Below, in pieces: positions 1-6,135 of a DNA stretch of 9,373 nt. Position numbers and translations under genes: made by a program. Position 1 is the first letter of the stretch. Each line of letters begins with the position of its first letter. Origin of the DNA: an uncultured Ruminococcus sp. (GTDB lineage: Bacteria > Bacillota > Clostridia > Oscillospirales > Acutalibacteraceae); the NCBI GenBank assembly GCA_902773245.1, contig CACYDY010000294.1:1-9373 (forward strand). The letters are read 5' to 3'. The notes under the pieces are model-generated. The model saw only the letters and a list, made by a program, of their open reading frames with translations, was not told the DNA's origin and did no database searches.

Positions 1-36
1 AATAGAACCAAAGCCTTGGGTCGACAGGAACAAATC

Positions 37-49
37 CTTAAGTTGTGGA
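37..49 (+). repeat. 13-bp block shared, inverted, with the right end of the window
   Basis: CTTAAGTTGTGGA at 37-49 is the exact reverse complement of 9289-9301. It lies just outside the left end of the MITE-like element. On the right side of the window the same block sits next to a copy of the element's right arm with no 200-bp segment between, so the two ends look like filled and empty versions of one repeat. Confidence 0.5.
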
Positions 50-56
50 CAGTGGT

Positions 57-283
57 TATAAATGAGCAATTTTAAAAATTGCACAAAGAGTTTGAAAGAG
101 AACAATTAAAGTTTTTGCCCAGCTTTTTTCAAAAGGCGCCCCGCAGGAAGTGCCCTTGGGGTACTGGCGGTTTCCAAAGGCAGCGCCCTTAACGATATAT
201 TGCTCCCAAAAATGCCGCTCAGCGGCATTTTTATAAAACCTTTGTGCATTTTGACTATTGTTCAATAGATTTGCTCATTTATA
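57..283. repeat. MITE-like repeat with 13-bp terminal inverted repeats
   Basis: The segment begins with TATAAATGAGCAA (57-69) and ends with its exact reverse complement (271-283). A second, subterminal inverted pair lies inside: TGCACAAAG at 80-88 and CTTTGTGCA at 240-248. The left end also holds a 17-nt palindrome (66-82). The interior has a GC-rich block (roughly 133-190) and a perfect hairpin at 208-232. A 69-codon reading frame covers the minus strand here, but it runs through all these palindromes and lacks family features, so I treat it as spurious. Size, paired ends and absence of a transposase fit a non-autonomous miniature element, though no target-site duplication is obvious. A sequence close to its right arm recurs at 9256-9283 in the opposite orientation, which supports a dispersed repeat family. 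Confidence 0.5.
208..232. terminator. Bidirectional terminator-like hairpin
   Basis: A perfect 11-bp stem (208-218 with 222-232, core ATGCCGC/GCGGCAT) encloses a 3-nt loop and is flanked by A5 on one side and T5 on the other, so it has terminator form on both strands. It lies about 70 bp past the stop codon of the leftward membrane protein gene and is the best candidate to end the ruvX unit. It also lies inside the repeat element, so the terminator may have been brought in with the repeat. Confidence 0.5.
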
Positions 284-300
284 GTTTTTAGAATAATAAA

Positions 301-1899
301 TTATTTTTCCGCTTTTGCAGCGTTTTTTTCCTGCGCGTCAAAACGTCTGATATACGACTCGCCTATACCGAGAAAAACAAACAGGTAGGGAGTTACGATC
401 GGAACAGCCAGGTTGAACATTGCCTGCGAACAGTACGATACTATCACAAGAATAACTATAAGGAATTTGAGAGAACCGCTTGCTCTTCTGATACATCTCA
501 CAACAAGCGAAATAAGTGCCGTAAGATATGCCGCAAGTCCCAGAGCGCCGACCGTTACAAGATAGTTGAGATACTCGTTGTGAGCGTTGTCAAACACGCT
601 GCCGTGTCTTTTGAGCATATCCTCACGGTAGATAGCCTTGATCACAGGGCCGAATGTGTCGGGACCCGTTCCCACAAGTATGTTTTTGATTCCGCCGTTT
701 TTGAAAAGACTTACGCTTCTGATCCATGCGTATCCTCGATGAGTACCCCACTGATCGTTAAGACGAAGATATTTAGTGAGTGAACCGAGCTCGGTCGTTG
801 TGTCTATAAAACTGAAATAGCAGAAAACAGCGGCTAATCCCAATGCGGAGATTCCCACCAAACAGCCGGCTGCGATCTGAACGGCTTTCGGAAAATGTTC
901 GCTGCCATATTTTGTTTTTACCAAGAACATAGCCAAAGCCAATACACCCGATACGGCAATGAAAATGTACATTCTGCTGCTGAAAACCAGAGCGTGGGGA
1001 ACGGTATCCAAAGCTCTCATATTTTCTTTGAGAAGCTTCGCTATAAGCATCAGAACCTTGCCTGACAGAAGCATTACAAATATGGACAGAAAATATTTGA
1101 ACAGTCTTGAAGCAGATCCGCACGAGAAAACAAACAGAACCGCCATAAAAGCAACAAGTCCGAAATAACCGCTGTCGCTGTTGGCAACTATCAGCCCCAT
1201 AAAGCAAATGCCGGTTCCGATGCAGTAAAGCAGAGATACAACGGCGTCCTCCGACATGACAAGCATTGCCGTCACAACCGGAAGAGCAACGCAGACAAAC
1301 GCAGAAAAGATGTTTATGTTTCCGATCGTTGTAATGAAAATGCTTCGCTGATCCTCCGAAATGGTGTTGACTATGTTGAAAGGGTCAAAGTAAAACTCAT
1401 GCATGACCGCAATTATGCAGACTACGGTCGAAGTGAAAATAAAAATGTCGAATACAAATTCCTTGTATCTCAGATATCTCGAAATCAGGAAATAGCACAG
1501 GAAATATACTCCCATTAAAATAAGTCCCGAGTTTCTTCCCGCTTCACCGGTGAAGGATTCTTTTTTGTAATCGGAAAGCAGAGTCGAAATTCCGCAGACA
1601 ACCAAAAATGAAAGCATACCGATATCGGTAATATCCAATTTGAATATTTTTTTCGGCCATTTTTCTTTGTCGATAAAGCAGATATGCGTTGACAATACAA
1701 GACACAGAAAAATAATGGTTGTTGTAATAAAGTAATGCAAACGGTCGTTTCTTACGTCAAAAAGCTTGTCGCTCATTACAATCGGAAAAAGCGTGAACAT
1801 GCTTATGAGAAAAAGGTTAGCGACTTTTTCATGCATTGAAAATGAATCGTCGATCTTCTTGGGGATCGGATCGTCGTCGTATTTTAATTTTCCACTCAT
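301..1899 (-). CDS. O-antigen ligase/polymerase-like polytopic membrane protein (Wzy_C family)
   Basis: A 532-residue protein with about a dozen hydrophobic segments (for example near 27-43, 55-75, 91-108, 124-142, 149-167, 189-214, 218-238, 243-260, 308-327, 338-361, 444-467, 477-514). It shows the layout of the O-antigen ligase/Wzy family: GRNSGL at 121-126, GNINIF at 193-198, SDSGYFGL at 241-248, a large outer loop (about 362-443) containing RGYAW and GTGPDTF, then AHNEYLNYLVTVGALGLAAY at 439-458. The His440-Asn441 pair in that loop is the usual catalytic-region signature. Family members join or polymerise lipid-linked glycans on the outer face of the cytoplasmic membrane. In a Gram-positive this would suit a capsule, teichoic-acid-like or glycoprotein polymer, but the substrate cannot be read from the sequence. 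The ATG has an AGGAGGT site (1905-1911) 5 nt upstream. It follows ruvX by 17 bp and is probably co-transcribed. No glycosyltransferase genes lie beside it. Confidence 0.85.
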   Translation of the reverse strand: MSGKLKYDDDPIPKKIDDSFSMHEKVANLFLISMFTLFPIVMSDKLFDVRNDRLHYFITTTIIFLCLVLSTHICFIDKEKWPKKIFKLDITDIGMLSFLVVCGISTLLSDYKKESFTGEAGRNSGLILMGVYFLCYFLISRYLRYKEFVFDIFIFTSTVVCIIAVMHEFYFDPFNIVNTISEDQRSIFITTIGNINIFSAFVCVALPVVTAMLVMSEDAVVSLLYCIGTGICFMGLIVANSDSGYFGLVAFMAVLFVFSCGSASRLFKYFLSIFVMLLSGKVLMLIAKLLKENMRALDTVPHALVFSSRMYIFIAVSGVLALAMFLVKTKYGSEHFPKAVQIAAGCLVGISALGLAAVFCYFSFIDTTTELGSLTKYLRLNDQWGTHRGYAWIRSVSLFKNGGIKNILVGTGPDTFGPVIKAIYREDMLKRHGSVFDNAHNEYLNYLVTVGALGLAAYLTALISLVVRCIRRASGSLKFLIVILVIVSYCSQAMFNLAVPIVTPYLFVFLGIGESYIRRFDAQEKNAAKAEK

Positions 1900-1917
1900 T
1901 TTTTACCTCCTGTTCGA

Positions 1918-2331
1918 TCATCGCTTCAGCGAGTCGAGATAGTTCTGAAGAATAACGGTCGCAGCAACGGCGTCAACCGTCTTTTTTCGTTTTTTTCCTC
2001 TGACATTGTTGTCGCTGAGATATTTGTGCGCAATAATTGTGGTACATCTTTCGTCCAAAAGCTGTATTGGGATCGTGGTGTGCTGCGAAAGCGTCCGTGA
2101 AAATTCTCTTGCACCGGCGGCGCTTTCGCCTTCCGAGCCGTCCATATTTTTTGGAAGCCCCATTACTATAAGCTCGGCTTTTTCACGCTGTGCAAGCTCG
2201 GATATTTTTTCCGCAAGCCGTTCTCTGTTCCATTCCTCGATAACACAAACCGGAGAAGCCAAAAACATCGTTTTGTCGCAAACGGCGATCCCCGTTCTTG
2301 CTTTCCCGAGATCAACAGCCATGACTATCAC
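1918..2331 (-). CDS. ruvX: RuvX/YqgF family RNase H-fold nuclease (16S rRNA processing / putative Holliday junction resolvase)
   Basis: The 137-residue protein has the usual YqgF length and motifs: VDLGKARTGIAVCD at the N-terminus with acidic Asp7, VMGLPKNMDGSEG at 56-68, LLDERCTT at 91-98 with Glu94, and KKTVDAVAATVILQNYL at 116-132 with Asp120. Asp7, Glu94 and Asp120 form the expected RNase H-like metal site. Family members mature the 5' end of 16S rRNA and have also been described as Holliday junction resolvases; the sequence does not decide between the roles. Translation most likely begins at GTG (2329-2331): stop codons sit immediately upstream in frame, and AAAGGAAG (about 2341-2348) is 9 nt away. 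The next candidate, ATG at codon 4, would be 18 nt from that site. It is the first gene of a two-gene unit with the membrane protein. The usual alaS neighbour is not in the window. Confidence 0.93.
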   Translation of the reverse strand: MIVMAVDLGKARTGIAVCDKTMFLASPVCVIEEWNRERLAEKISELAQREKAELIVMGLPKNMDGSEGESAAGAREFSRTLSQHTTIPIQLLDERCTTIIAHKYLSDNNVRGKKRKKTVDAVAATVILQNYLDSLKR

Positions 2332-2404
2332 TGATCATCACTTCCTTTGATATTTTTCTCAAACAAAAATAAATAAAATAATTTTATTTTATTTAAAAAC
2401 CTAC

Positions 2405-2433
2405 TTTACAATTTTAAAAAAATGTGGTATCAT
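2405..2433 (+). promoter_or_regulatory. Sigma-A-type promoter, extended -10
   Basis: TTTACA (2405-2410), a 17-nt spacer and TATCAT (2428-2433), with a TG one base upstream of the -10 (TGG-TATCAT). Transcription would begin near 2440 and run rightward through the foldable segment at 2461-2545 toward the XRE gene, giving a leader of about 355 nt if it serves that gene. Confidence 0.6.
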
Positions 2434-2460
2434 AAGTGTATAAATTTCGTCTATTATTTC

Positions 2461-2545
2461 GGTTGTTCGCCCAAATGTGACCCTGCCGAGTTTTGTTTTC
2501 CGAAAAGAGTTTCGGCTGCGGCGAAGTTTGAAGGCATTCACAACC
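2461..2545 (+). ncRNA. Candidate structured RNA or leader, unknown class
   Basis: The segment is more GC-rich than the AT-rich spacer around it and folds as one unit. GGTTGT (2461-2466) pairs with ACAACC (2540-2545). TTCGCC (2466-2471) pairs with GGCGAA (2520-2525), sharing the boundary base. The apex can form either CCGAAA/TTTCGG (2500-2505 with 2510-2515, loop AGAG) or the competing GCCGA/TCGGC (2485-2489 with 2512-2516). It starts about 20 nt past a good promoter. No open reading frame explains it. No U-tract follows directly, so it looks more like a leader element than an independently terminated small RNA. I do not recognise a known riboswitch class. Because the stems are also possible on the minus strand, the strand call relies on the promoter. 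Confidence 0.35.
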
Positions 2546-2794
2546 AAATTACAACAACTGATATTTTATCACATATTTTTGTTTTTGTACAGTAAAAACA
2601 CAATTTTTTAATAATTTTTTATATCTCCGTACCTCAGCATTTGAATCCGCAAAAATTAAATTGATGTTATTGTTAGTATCAACTGTATTGAAAACTGATC
2701 CGTGGTTGCTTTGTCGTTGTGTTTTGATCGGAATTTATTACAGGTGTTTTAATGCGTAATGTGTAAAAAAATTATACTTGGAGAATGATCTAAT
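2546..2794. other. AT-rich spacer before the XRE gene
   Basis: There is no gene here. A possible dyad TTGAT-N12-ATCAA (2661-2682) could be an operator for the adjacent XRE regulator but is short and unproven. Weak promoter-like pairs exist (such as TTGATC at 2724-2729 with TTTAAT at 2748-2753, spacing 18), none as good as the promoter at 2405-2433. The XRE ribosome binding site GGAG is at 2780-2783. Confidence 0.4.
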
Positions 2795-3202
2795 ATGACA
2801 AACAGTAAATTTTCTTTGGTGCTGCGCCAATGCAGAGAGAATGCCGGACTTACCCAGAAGCAGGTCGCTGATGCATTGAACGTTGAGAGATCAACTTATG
2901 CATACTACGAAACGGGAACTACCCATCCGAGCGGCTCCATGATCATTAAGCTTGCTAACATTTTTAACATAAGTTATAATGTTTTTATGGATGCGGTAGG
3001 AGATTCCGAATTCGATAACAACGAACCTGACGAGAATTACACTACTCTTCGTGATGATTCATGGAAGCTCAGAGAGAAGATGTACACCATCCAAAAGCGT
3101 GAACAGACGCTTTTGGTGAATTTCCGTTCACTCAATTCCTCTCAGAAAGAAACCATTGAAGATATGATCCTGAAAATGAAAAAGGAAAACGCAGAGGATT
3201 GA
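2795..3202 (+). CDS. XRE-family helix-turn-helix transcriptional regulator
   Basis: A 135-residue protein whose first ~66 residues are a classic HTH_3/Cro-C1 domain. The helix-turn-helix spans about 20-38 (LTQKQVADALNVERSTYAYY) and is followed by ETGTTHPSGSMIIKLANIFN and ISYNVFMD, the usual supporting helices. The remainder is a charged linker (70-90) and a helical tail containing FRSLNSSQKETIEDMI (110-125), a pattern seen in many XRE proteins of Clostridia. It has no recognisable enzymatic or ligand domain, so it probably acts as a small DNA-binding repressor. The ATG lies 11 nt after GGAG. The gene ends 28 bp before the rpsO promoter, with no terminator between, so some read-through into rpsO-pnp is likely. 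The target genes cannot be inferred; nearby dyads make autoregulation possible. Confidence 0.88.
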   Translation: MTNSKFSLVLRQCRENAGLTQKQVADALNVERSTYAYYETGTTHPSGSMIIKLANIFNISYNVFMDAVGDSEFDNNEPDENYTTLRDDSWKLREKMYTIQKREQTLLVNFRSLNSSQKETIEDMILKMKKENAED

Positions 3203-3230
3203 TTTTTAAGTATATTTTTTCAAATTATAC

Positions 3231-3259
3231 TTTACAAACGGTTCTTTTTGTGTTATAAT
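3231..3259 (+). promoter_or_regulatory. Strong rpsO-pnp promoter
   Basis: TTTACA (3231-3236), a 17-nt spacer and a perfect TATAAT (3254-3259) with an extended TG (3251-3252). Initiation is expected near 3264-3266, exactly at the 5' edge of the leader's closing stem, so the promoter appears placed to start the structured leader. Confidence 0.85.
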
Positions 3260-3260
3260 A

Positions 3261-3423
3261 ACAGTGCGCTTGTGTCCGTGCAGTCTTGCTATGCTGTGTT
3301 TTTCGCGGACAAAGCGCCGGTAATGCCCCTTTCACGGTCGGAGGACTAAGCTTTTTAAGCGCTCACCTAACCACGCACTGTGAATGATTCCGCAAAATGG
3401 GTAAATAATATTTATGTTAGGTG
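3261..3423 (+). promoter_or_regulatory. Structured rpsO leader with anti-Shine-Dalgarno; probable S15 autoregulatory RNA
   Basis: The leader can form a multi-branched fold. ACAGTGCG (3261-3268) pairs with CGCACTGT (3374-3381) as a closing stem. GCGCTT (3266-3271) plus TGTCCGTG (3273-3280) pair with CGCGGACA (3304-3311) plus AAGCGC (3312-3317) as a long hairpin. A second AAGCGC copy (3357-3362) can compete for GCGCTT. Most telling, CACCTAAC (3364-3371) is the exact complement of GTTAGGTG (3416-3423), which contains the rpsO ribosome binding site. S15 binds three-way junctions in 16S rRNA and represses its own mRNA through leaders in several phyla. That this leader binds S15 is an inference from position and architecture. 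Confidence 0.6.
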
Positions 3424-3432
3424 GATTTTACT

Positions 3433-3696
3433 ATGACAAAGGCAGAGAAAACTGCTATTATGGCTGAATACGCAACTCATGAGGGTGACACAGGTTCTCC
3501 CGAGGTACAGATCGCAGTTCTTACAAAAAGAATTAACGACCTCACAGAGCACCTCAAAACTCATAAGAAGGATCACCACTCACGTCGCGGTCTTCTTAAA
3601 ATGGTTGGTAAGAGAAGAAATCTTTTGAACTACCTCACAAAGGTTGACATCGAGAGATATCGTTCGATCATTTCAAGACTCGGTATTCGTAAGTAA
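3433..3696 (+). CDS. rpsO: 30S ribosomal protein S15
   Basis: The 87-residue product is normal for S15 (88-89 in most bacteria). It carries the family pattern: GDTGSPEVQIAVLT at 18-31, LTEHLKTHKKDHHSRRGLL at 37-55 and KRRNLLNYLTK at 60-70, ending in IISRLGIRK. S15 is a primary binder of the central domain of 16S rRNA and nucleates platform assembly. I place the start at ATG 3433 rather than the in-frame GTG at 3421: AGGTGG (3419-3424) is the ribosome binding site with 8 nt to the ATG, and it overlaps the GTG. The ATG product begins MTKAEKT, as S15 usually does. It is the first gene of an rpsO-pnp unit, the same order as in E. coli, with expression probably set by the leader. Confidence 0.97.
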   Translation: MTKAEKTAIMAEYATHEGDTGSPEVQIAVLTKRINDLTEHLKTHKKDHHSRRGLLKMVGKRRNLLNYLTKVDIERYRSIISRLGIRK

Positions 3697-3707
3697 TTTC
3701 AAAACAA

Positions 3708-3734
3708 GGGGGCAGATGTATTCGTCTGTCCCCC
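3708..3734 (+). promoter_or_regulatory. GC-rich hairpin after rpsO, no U-tract
   Basis: GGGGGCAGATG (3708-3718) pairs with CGTCTGTCCCCC (3723-3734) with one bulged T and a 4-nt loop. It begins 11 bp past the rpsO stop. An A-run, not a T-run, follows, so it is a poor intrinsic terminator. It is more likely an mRNA 3'-end stabiliser or processing site that shields rpsO mRNA. CAGACG at 3753-3758 can pair perfectly with CGTCTG (3723-3728) and would break this hairpin, so two alternative folds exist. Confidence 0.6.
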
Positions 3735-3763
3735 AAAAATTCTGATTATGGGCAGACGGTTAT

Positions 3764-3822
3764 ATTTAGCGGTAAAATATATGTTTCTCAGCTTTTTTGG
3801 AAACACATATTTTATTGCTAAA
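3764..3822 (+). promoter_or_regulatory. Long hairpin in the pnp leader, candidate RNase III site
   Basis: 3764-3787 (ATTTAGCGGTAAAATAT...) pairs with 3799-3822 in a 24-bp stem with two G-U pairs and a single A-C mismatch, and an 11-nt loop that includes a T6. Outside it, GGG..AG..CGG (3750-3759) can extend the stem against CCGCCTTCCC (3825-3834) with small internal loops. It ends about 45 nt before the pnp start. In E. coli, RNase III cuts a hairpin in the pnp leader and PNPase then destabilises its own message. The length and placement here fit the same idea, but this is an analogy, not shown. Confidence 0.6.
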
Positions 3823-3867
3823 TTCCGCCTTCCCGATTTCTATTATTAATAAGGAAGGATTAATAAA

Positions 3868-6072
3868 ATGGCAAATTCAATTAAGACATTTGACAAATTC
3901 AGAGTATTTGAAACAGAGTTTGCAGGTCGCCCGCTTGTTGTCGAAACGGGAAAAATGGCTCAGCTTGCAAACGGTTCATGCTTGGTTCGTTACGGCGAAA
4001 CAGTCGTTCAGGTTGCTGTAACGGCTGCTCCGAAGCCTCGTGACGGAGTGGATTTTTTCCCGCTTTCCGTTGACTACGAAGAGAAGCTCTACGCTGTCGG
4101 AAAGATCCCCGGTTCATATCTCAAAAGAGAAGGCAGACCCTCAGAGAAGGCTATTCTTGTTTCAAGAGTTATCGACAGACCGATTCGTCCTTTGTTCCCG
4201 AAGGATATGAGAAACGACTGTTCCGTAGTAGCAACGGTTATGTCGGTTGATCCCGATTGTTCACCCGAGATCACCGCAATGGTAGGAACTTCCATTGCAC
4301 TGTCAATTTCCGATATTCCGTGGAACGGCCCCGTTAGCAGCGTTTCCGTAGGTTACGTTGACGGCGAGTATGTTATCAACCCGAACAAGGAGCAGCGTGC
4401 AGTCAGCAAAATGGCTGTGACGGTTGCTTCCACAGACAGCAGAATTGCTATGATCGAAGCAGGCGCAGACTGTGTTTCCGACGAGGTCATGTACAACGGA
4501 ATCATGGCAGGTCACGAGGCAAATCAGAAAATCATCGAGTTTATCAAGGGCATTCAGGCTGAGATCGGAAAGGAGAAATTCTCTTATCCAAGCAACGAAC
4601 CCGATCATGATATGTTTGAAGCTATCAAGGCTTTCTGTGAGGAGGACGTAAAGGCAGCTCTCGATACCGATGACAAAACAGTCAGAGATGAACGCTTGAA
4701 GCCGATCTATGAGGCTGTTCACGCTAAATTTGATGAGATCTATCCGGAAATGGAAGCTCAGATCGATGACTGCCTGTATAAGACACAAAAGTTCATCGTT
4801 CGCCGTTGGCTGCTTGACGAACAGAAGCGTGTTGACGGAAGAGGAATGGACGATATCAGACCTTTGGCTTCCGAGGTTGGCATACTTCCGAGAGTTCACG
4901 GTTCGGGTCTTTTCACAAGAGGTCAGACTCAGGTCCTCACTATTACAACACTCGGCCCTGTTTCCGACAAGCAGATTCTTGACGGAATCGACGACGAGGA
5001 AGAGAAGAGATATATCCACCACTATAACTTCCCGAGCTACTCCGTTGGCGAAACAAAGCCAAGCAGAGGCCCCGGCAGACGTGAGATCGGTCACGGCGCA
5101 CTTGCAGAGAGAGCGCTTGCTCCCGTTATTCCTTCTGTGGATGAGTTCCCGTATGCTATCCGTCTTGTAAGTGAAGTTGTTTCTTCAAACGGTTCGACAT
5201 CTCAGGGTTCTGTATGCGGATCAACGCTTTCGCTCATGGACGCAGGCGTTCCGATCAAAGCTCCCGTTGCAGGTATCTCATGCGGTCTTATCACCGAAGG
5301 TGAGCGATGGATGACAATGGTCGATATTCAGGGACTTGAAGATTTCTTCGGCGATATGGACTTCAAGGTTGCAGGTACAAAGGACGGTATCACCGCAATT
5401 CAGATGGATTTGAAGATCAGCGGCTTGACTCCCGAAATGGTAAAGGAAGCTCTTGAGAAAACTCACACCGCACGCAACTATATTCTTGATGAAGTGATCC
5501 TCAAGGCTATTGACAAGCCGAGAGAAGAGCTTTCTCCATATGCTCCGAAGATGTTCACAACGGTTATTCCGGCTGATAAAATCAGCGAGGTTATCGGAAA
5601 GAGCGGCAAGGTTATCAAGGAAATTCAGGCTCAGTTTGAGGTTAAGGTCGATATCGAAGAGAACGGCGAATCAGGAAATGTTTTTGTCAGCGGTATGGAT
5701 ACGGATAAGTGCAAGGGTGCAATTTCCGCAATCGAGCTTATTGCAAACGGTCCTGAGATCGGTGCAATTTTCTATGGCAGAGTTACCAGATTAATGGAAT
5801 TCGGCGCATTTGTAGAGATCGCTCCCGGAATGGAGGGCTTGTGCCACATTTCAAGACTTGACGTTAAGCGTACCGAGCAGGTATCAGACGTTGTAACCGA
5901 AGGAGATACGATTATCGTAAAGGTTCTTGAAATCGACGACAAGGGCAGACTGAATCTCTCTCGCCGTGACGCTCTCATCGAAGTTGAAGGCTTGAAGCCT
6001 GAAAACGACATCAGCACTCAGCAGAGAAGACCTCGAAATAACGACAGAAGAAATAATTTCAGACGTAATTAA
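3868..6072 (+). CDS. pnp: Polynucleotide phosphorylase (polyribonucleotide nucleotidyltransferase)
   Basis: A 734-residue protein of full family length. Domains in order: first RNase PH core (about 13-145) with the RNA-binding loop YEEKLYAVGKIPGSYLKREG and VIDRPIRPLFP; helical linker (about 235-315); second, catalytic RNase PH core (about 325-545) with FTRGQTQVL, RREIGHGALAERAL, SSNGSTSQGSVCG and the active-site segment DIQGLEDFFGDMDFKVAGT (486-504); a KH domain with IPADKISEVIGKSG (567-580, GKSG as GxxG loop); and an S1 domain (about 630-700, FYGRVTRLMEFGAFVEIAPG). The tail (718-734) is short and Arg/Asn-rich. The trimeric enzyme degrades RNA 3' to 5' using phosphate, releasing nucleoside diphosphates, and can add tails in reverse. 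AAGGAAGGA (3851-3859) lies 8 nt before the ATG. It is co-transcribed with rpsO and ended by the terminator at 6090-6120. Confidence 0.98.
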   Translation: MANSIKTFDKFRVFETEFAGRPLVVETGKMAQLANGSCLVRYGETVVQVAVTAAPKPRDGVDFFPLSVDYEEKLYAVGKIPGSYLKREGRPSEKAILVSRVIDRPIRPLFPKDMRNDCSVVATVMSVDPDCSPEITAMVGTSIALSISDIPWNGPVSSVSVGYVDGEYVINPNKEQRAVSKMAVTVASTDSRIAMIEAGADCVSDEVMYNGIMAGHEANQKIIEFIKGIQAEIGKEKFSYPSNEPDHDMFEAIKAFCEEDVKAALDTDDKTVRDERLKPIYEAVHAKFDEIYPEMEAQIDDCLYKTQKFIVRRWLLDEQKRVDGRGMDDIRPLASEVGILPRVHGSGLFTRGQTQVLTITTLGPVSDKQILDGIDDEEEKRYIHHYNFPSYSVGETKPSRGPGRREIGHGALAERALAPVIPSVDEFPYAIRLVSEVVSSNGSTSQGSVCGSTLSLMDAGVPIKAPVAGISCGLITEGERWMTMVDIQGLEDFFGDMDFKVAGTKDGITAIQMDLKISGLTPEMVKEALEKTHTARNYILDEVILKAIDKPREELSPYAPKMFTTVIPADKISEVIGKSGKVIKEIQAQFEVKVDIEENGESGNVFVSGMDTDKCKGAISAIELIANGPEIGAIFYGRVTRLMEFGAFVEIAPGMEGLCHISRLDVKRTEQVSDVVTEGDTIIVKVLEIDDKGRLNLSRRDALIEVEGLKPENDISTQQRRPRNNDRRNNFRRN

Positions 6073-6089
6073 TAATATTATAAGGATAA

Positions 6090-6120
6090 GGGACGTTCTT
6101 TGGAGCGTCTCTTTTTGTTT
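6090..6120 (+). terminator. Rho-independent terminator of rpsO-pnp
   Basis: GGGACGTTC (6090-6098) pairs with GAGCGTCTC (6103-6111) through a TTTG loop with two G-U pairs, followed directly by TTTTTGTTT. It begins 17 bp after the pnp stop. Confidence 0.88.
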
Positions 6121-6135
6121 GTAAAAAGCAATGTG

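Noticed and set aside
56..265. 69-codon minus-strand reading frame at the left end
   Set aside because: It lies wholly within the inverted-repeat element, crosses perfect palindromes, begins near one repeat arm and ends in the other, and shows no protein family features. It is best explained as a chance frame in a repeat.
2461..2545. SRP RNA, tmRNA or a named riboswitch
   Set aside because: I looked for the SRP GGAAG/AGCA tetraloop region, the tmRNA alanine-acceptor parts and the conserved cores of c-di-GMP, glycine, TPP, cobalamin, fluoride and ZTP switches, and saw none, so the element is left unassigned.
3261..3381. 6S RNA (ssrS)
   Set aside because: Parts such as GGTCGGAGGACTAAGC and CTCACCTAACC loosely recall 6S segments, but the structured part is only about 120 nt, folds with branches rather than as one long rod with a central bubble, and runs without a terminator into rpsO.
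3421..3432. GTG start giving a 91-residue S15
   Set aside because: The GTG overlaps the AGGTGG ribosome binding site, would lack its own site, and adds MDFT, which S15 proteins do not have. ATG at 3433 fits both spacing and family length.
4303..5094. 263-codon minus-strand frame inside pnp, and similar long minus or plus frames inside pnp, nrdD and the membrane protein gene
   Set aside because: These are antisense or out-of-frame shadows of well conserved genes, with no family motifs or ribosome binding sites of their own.
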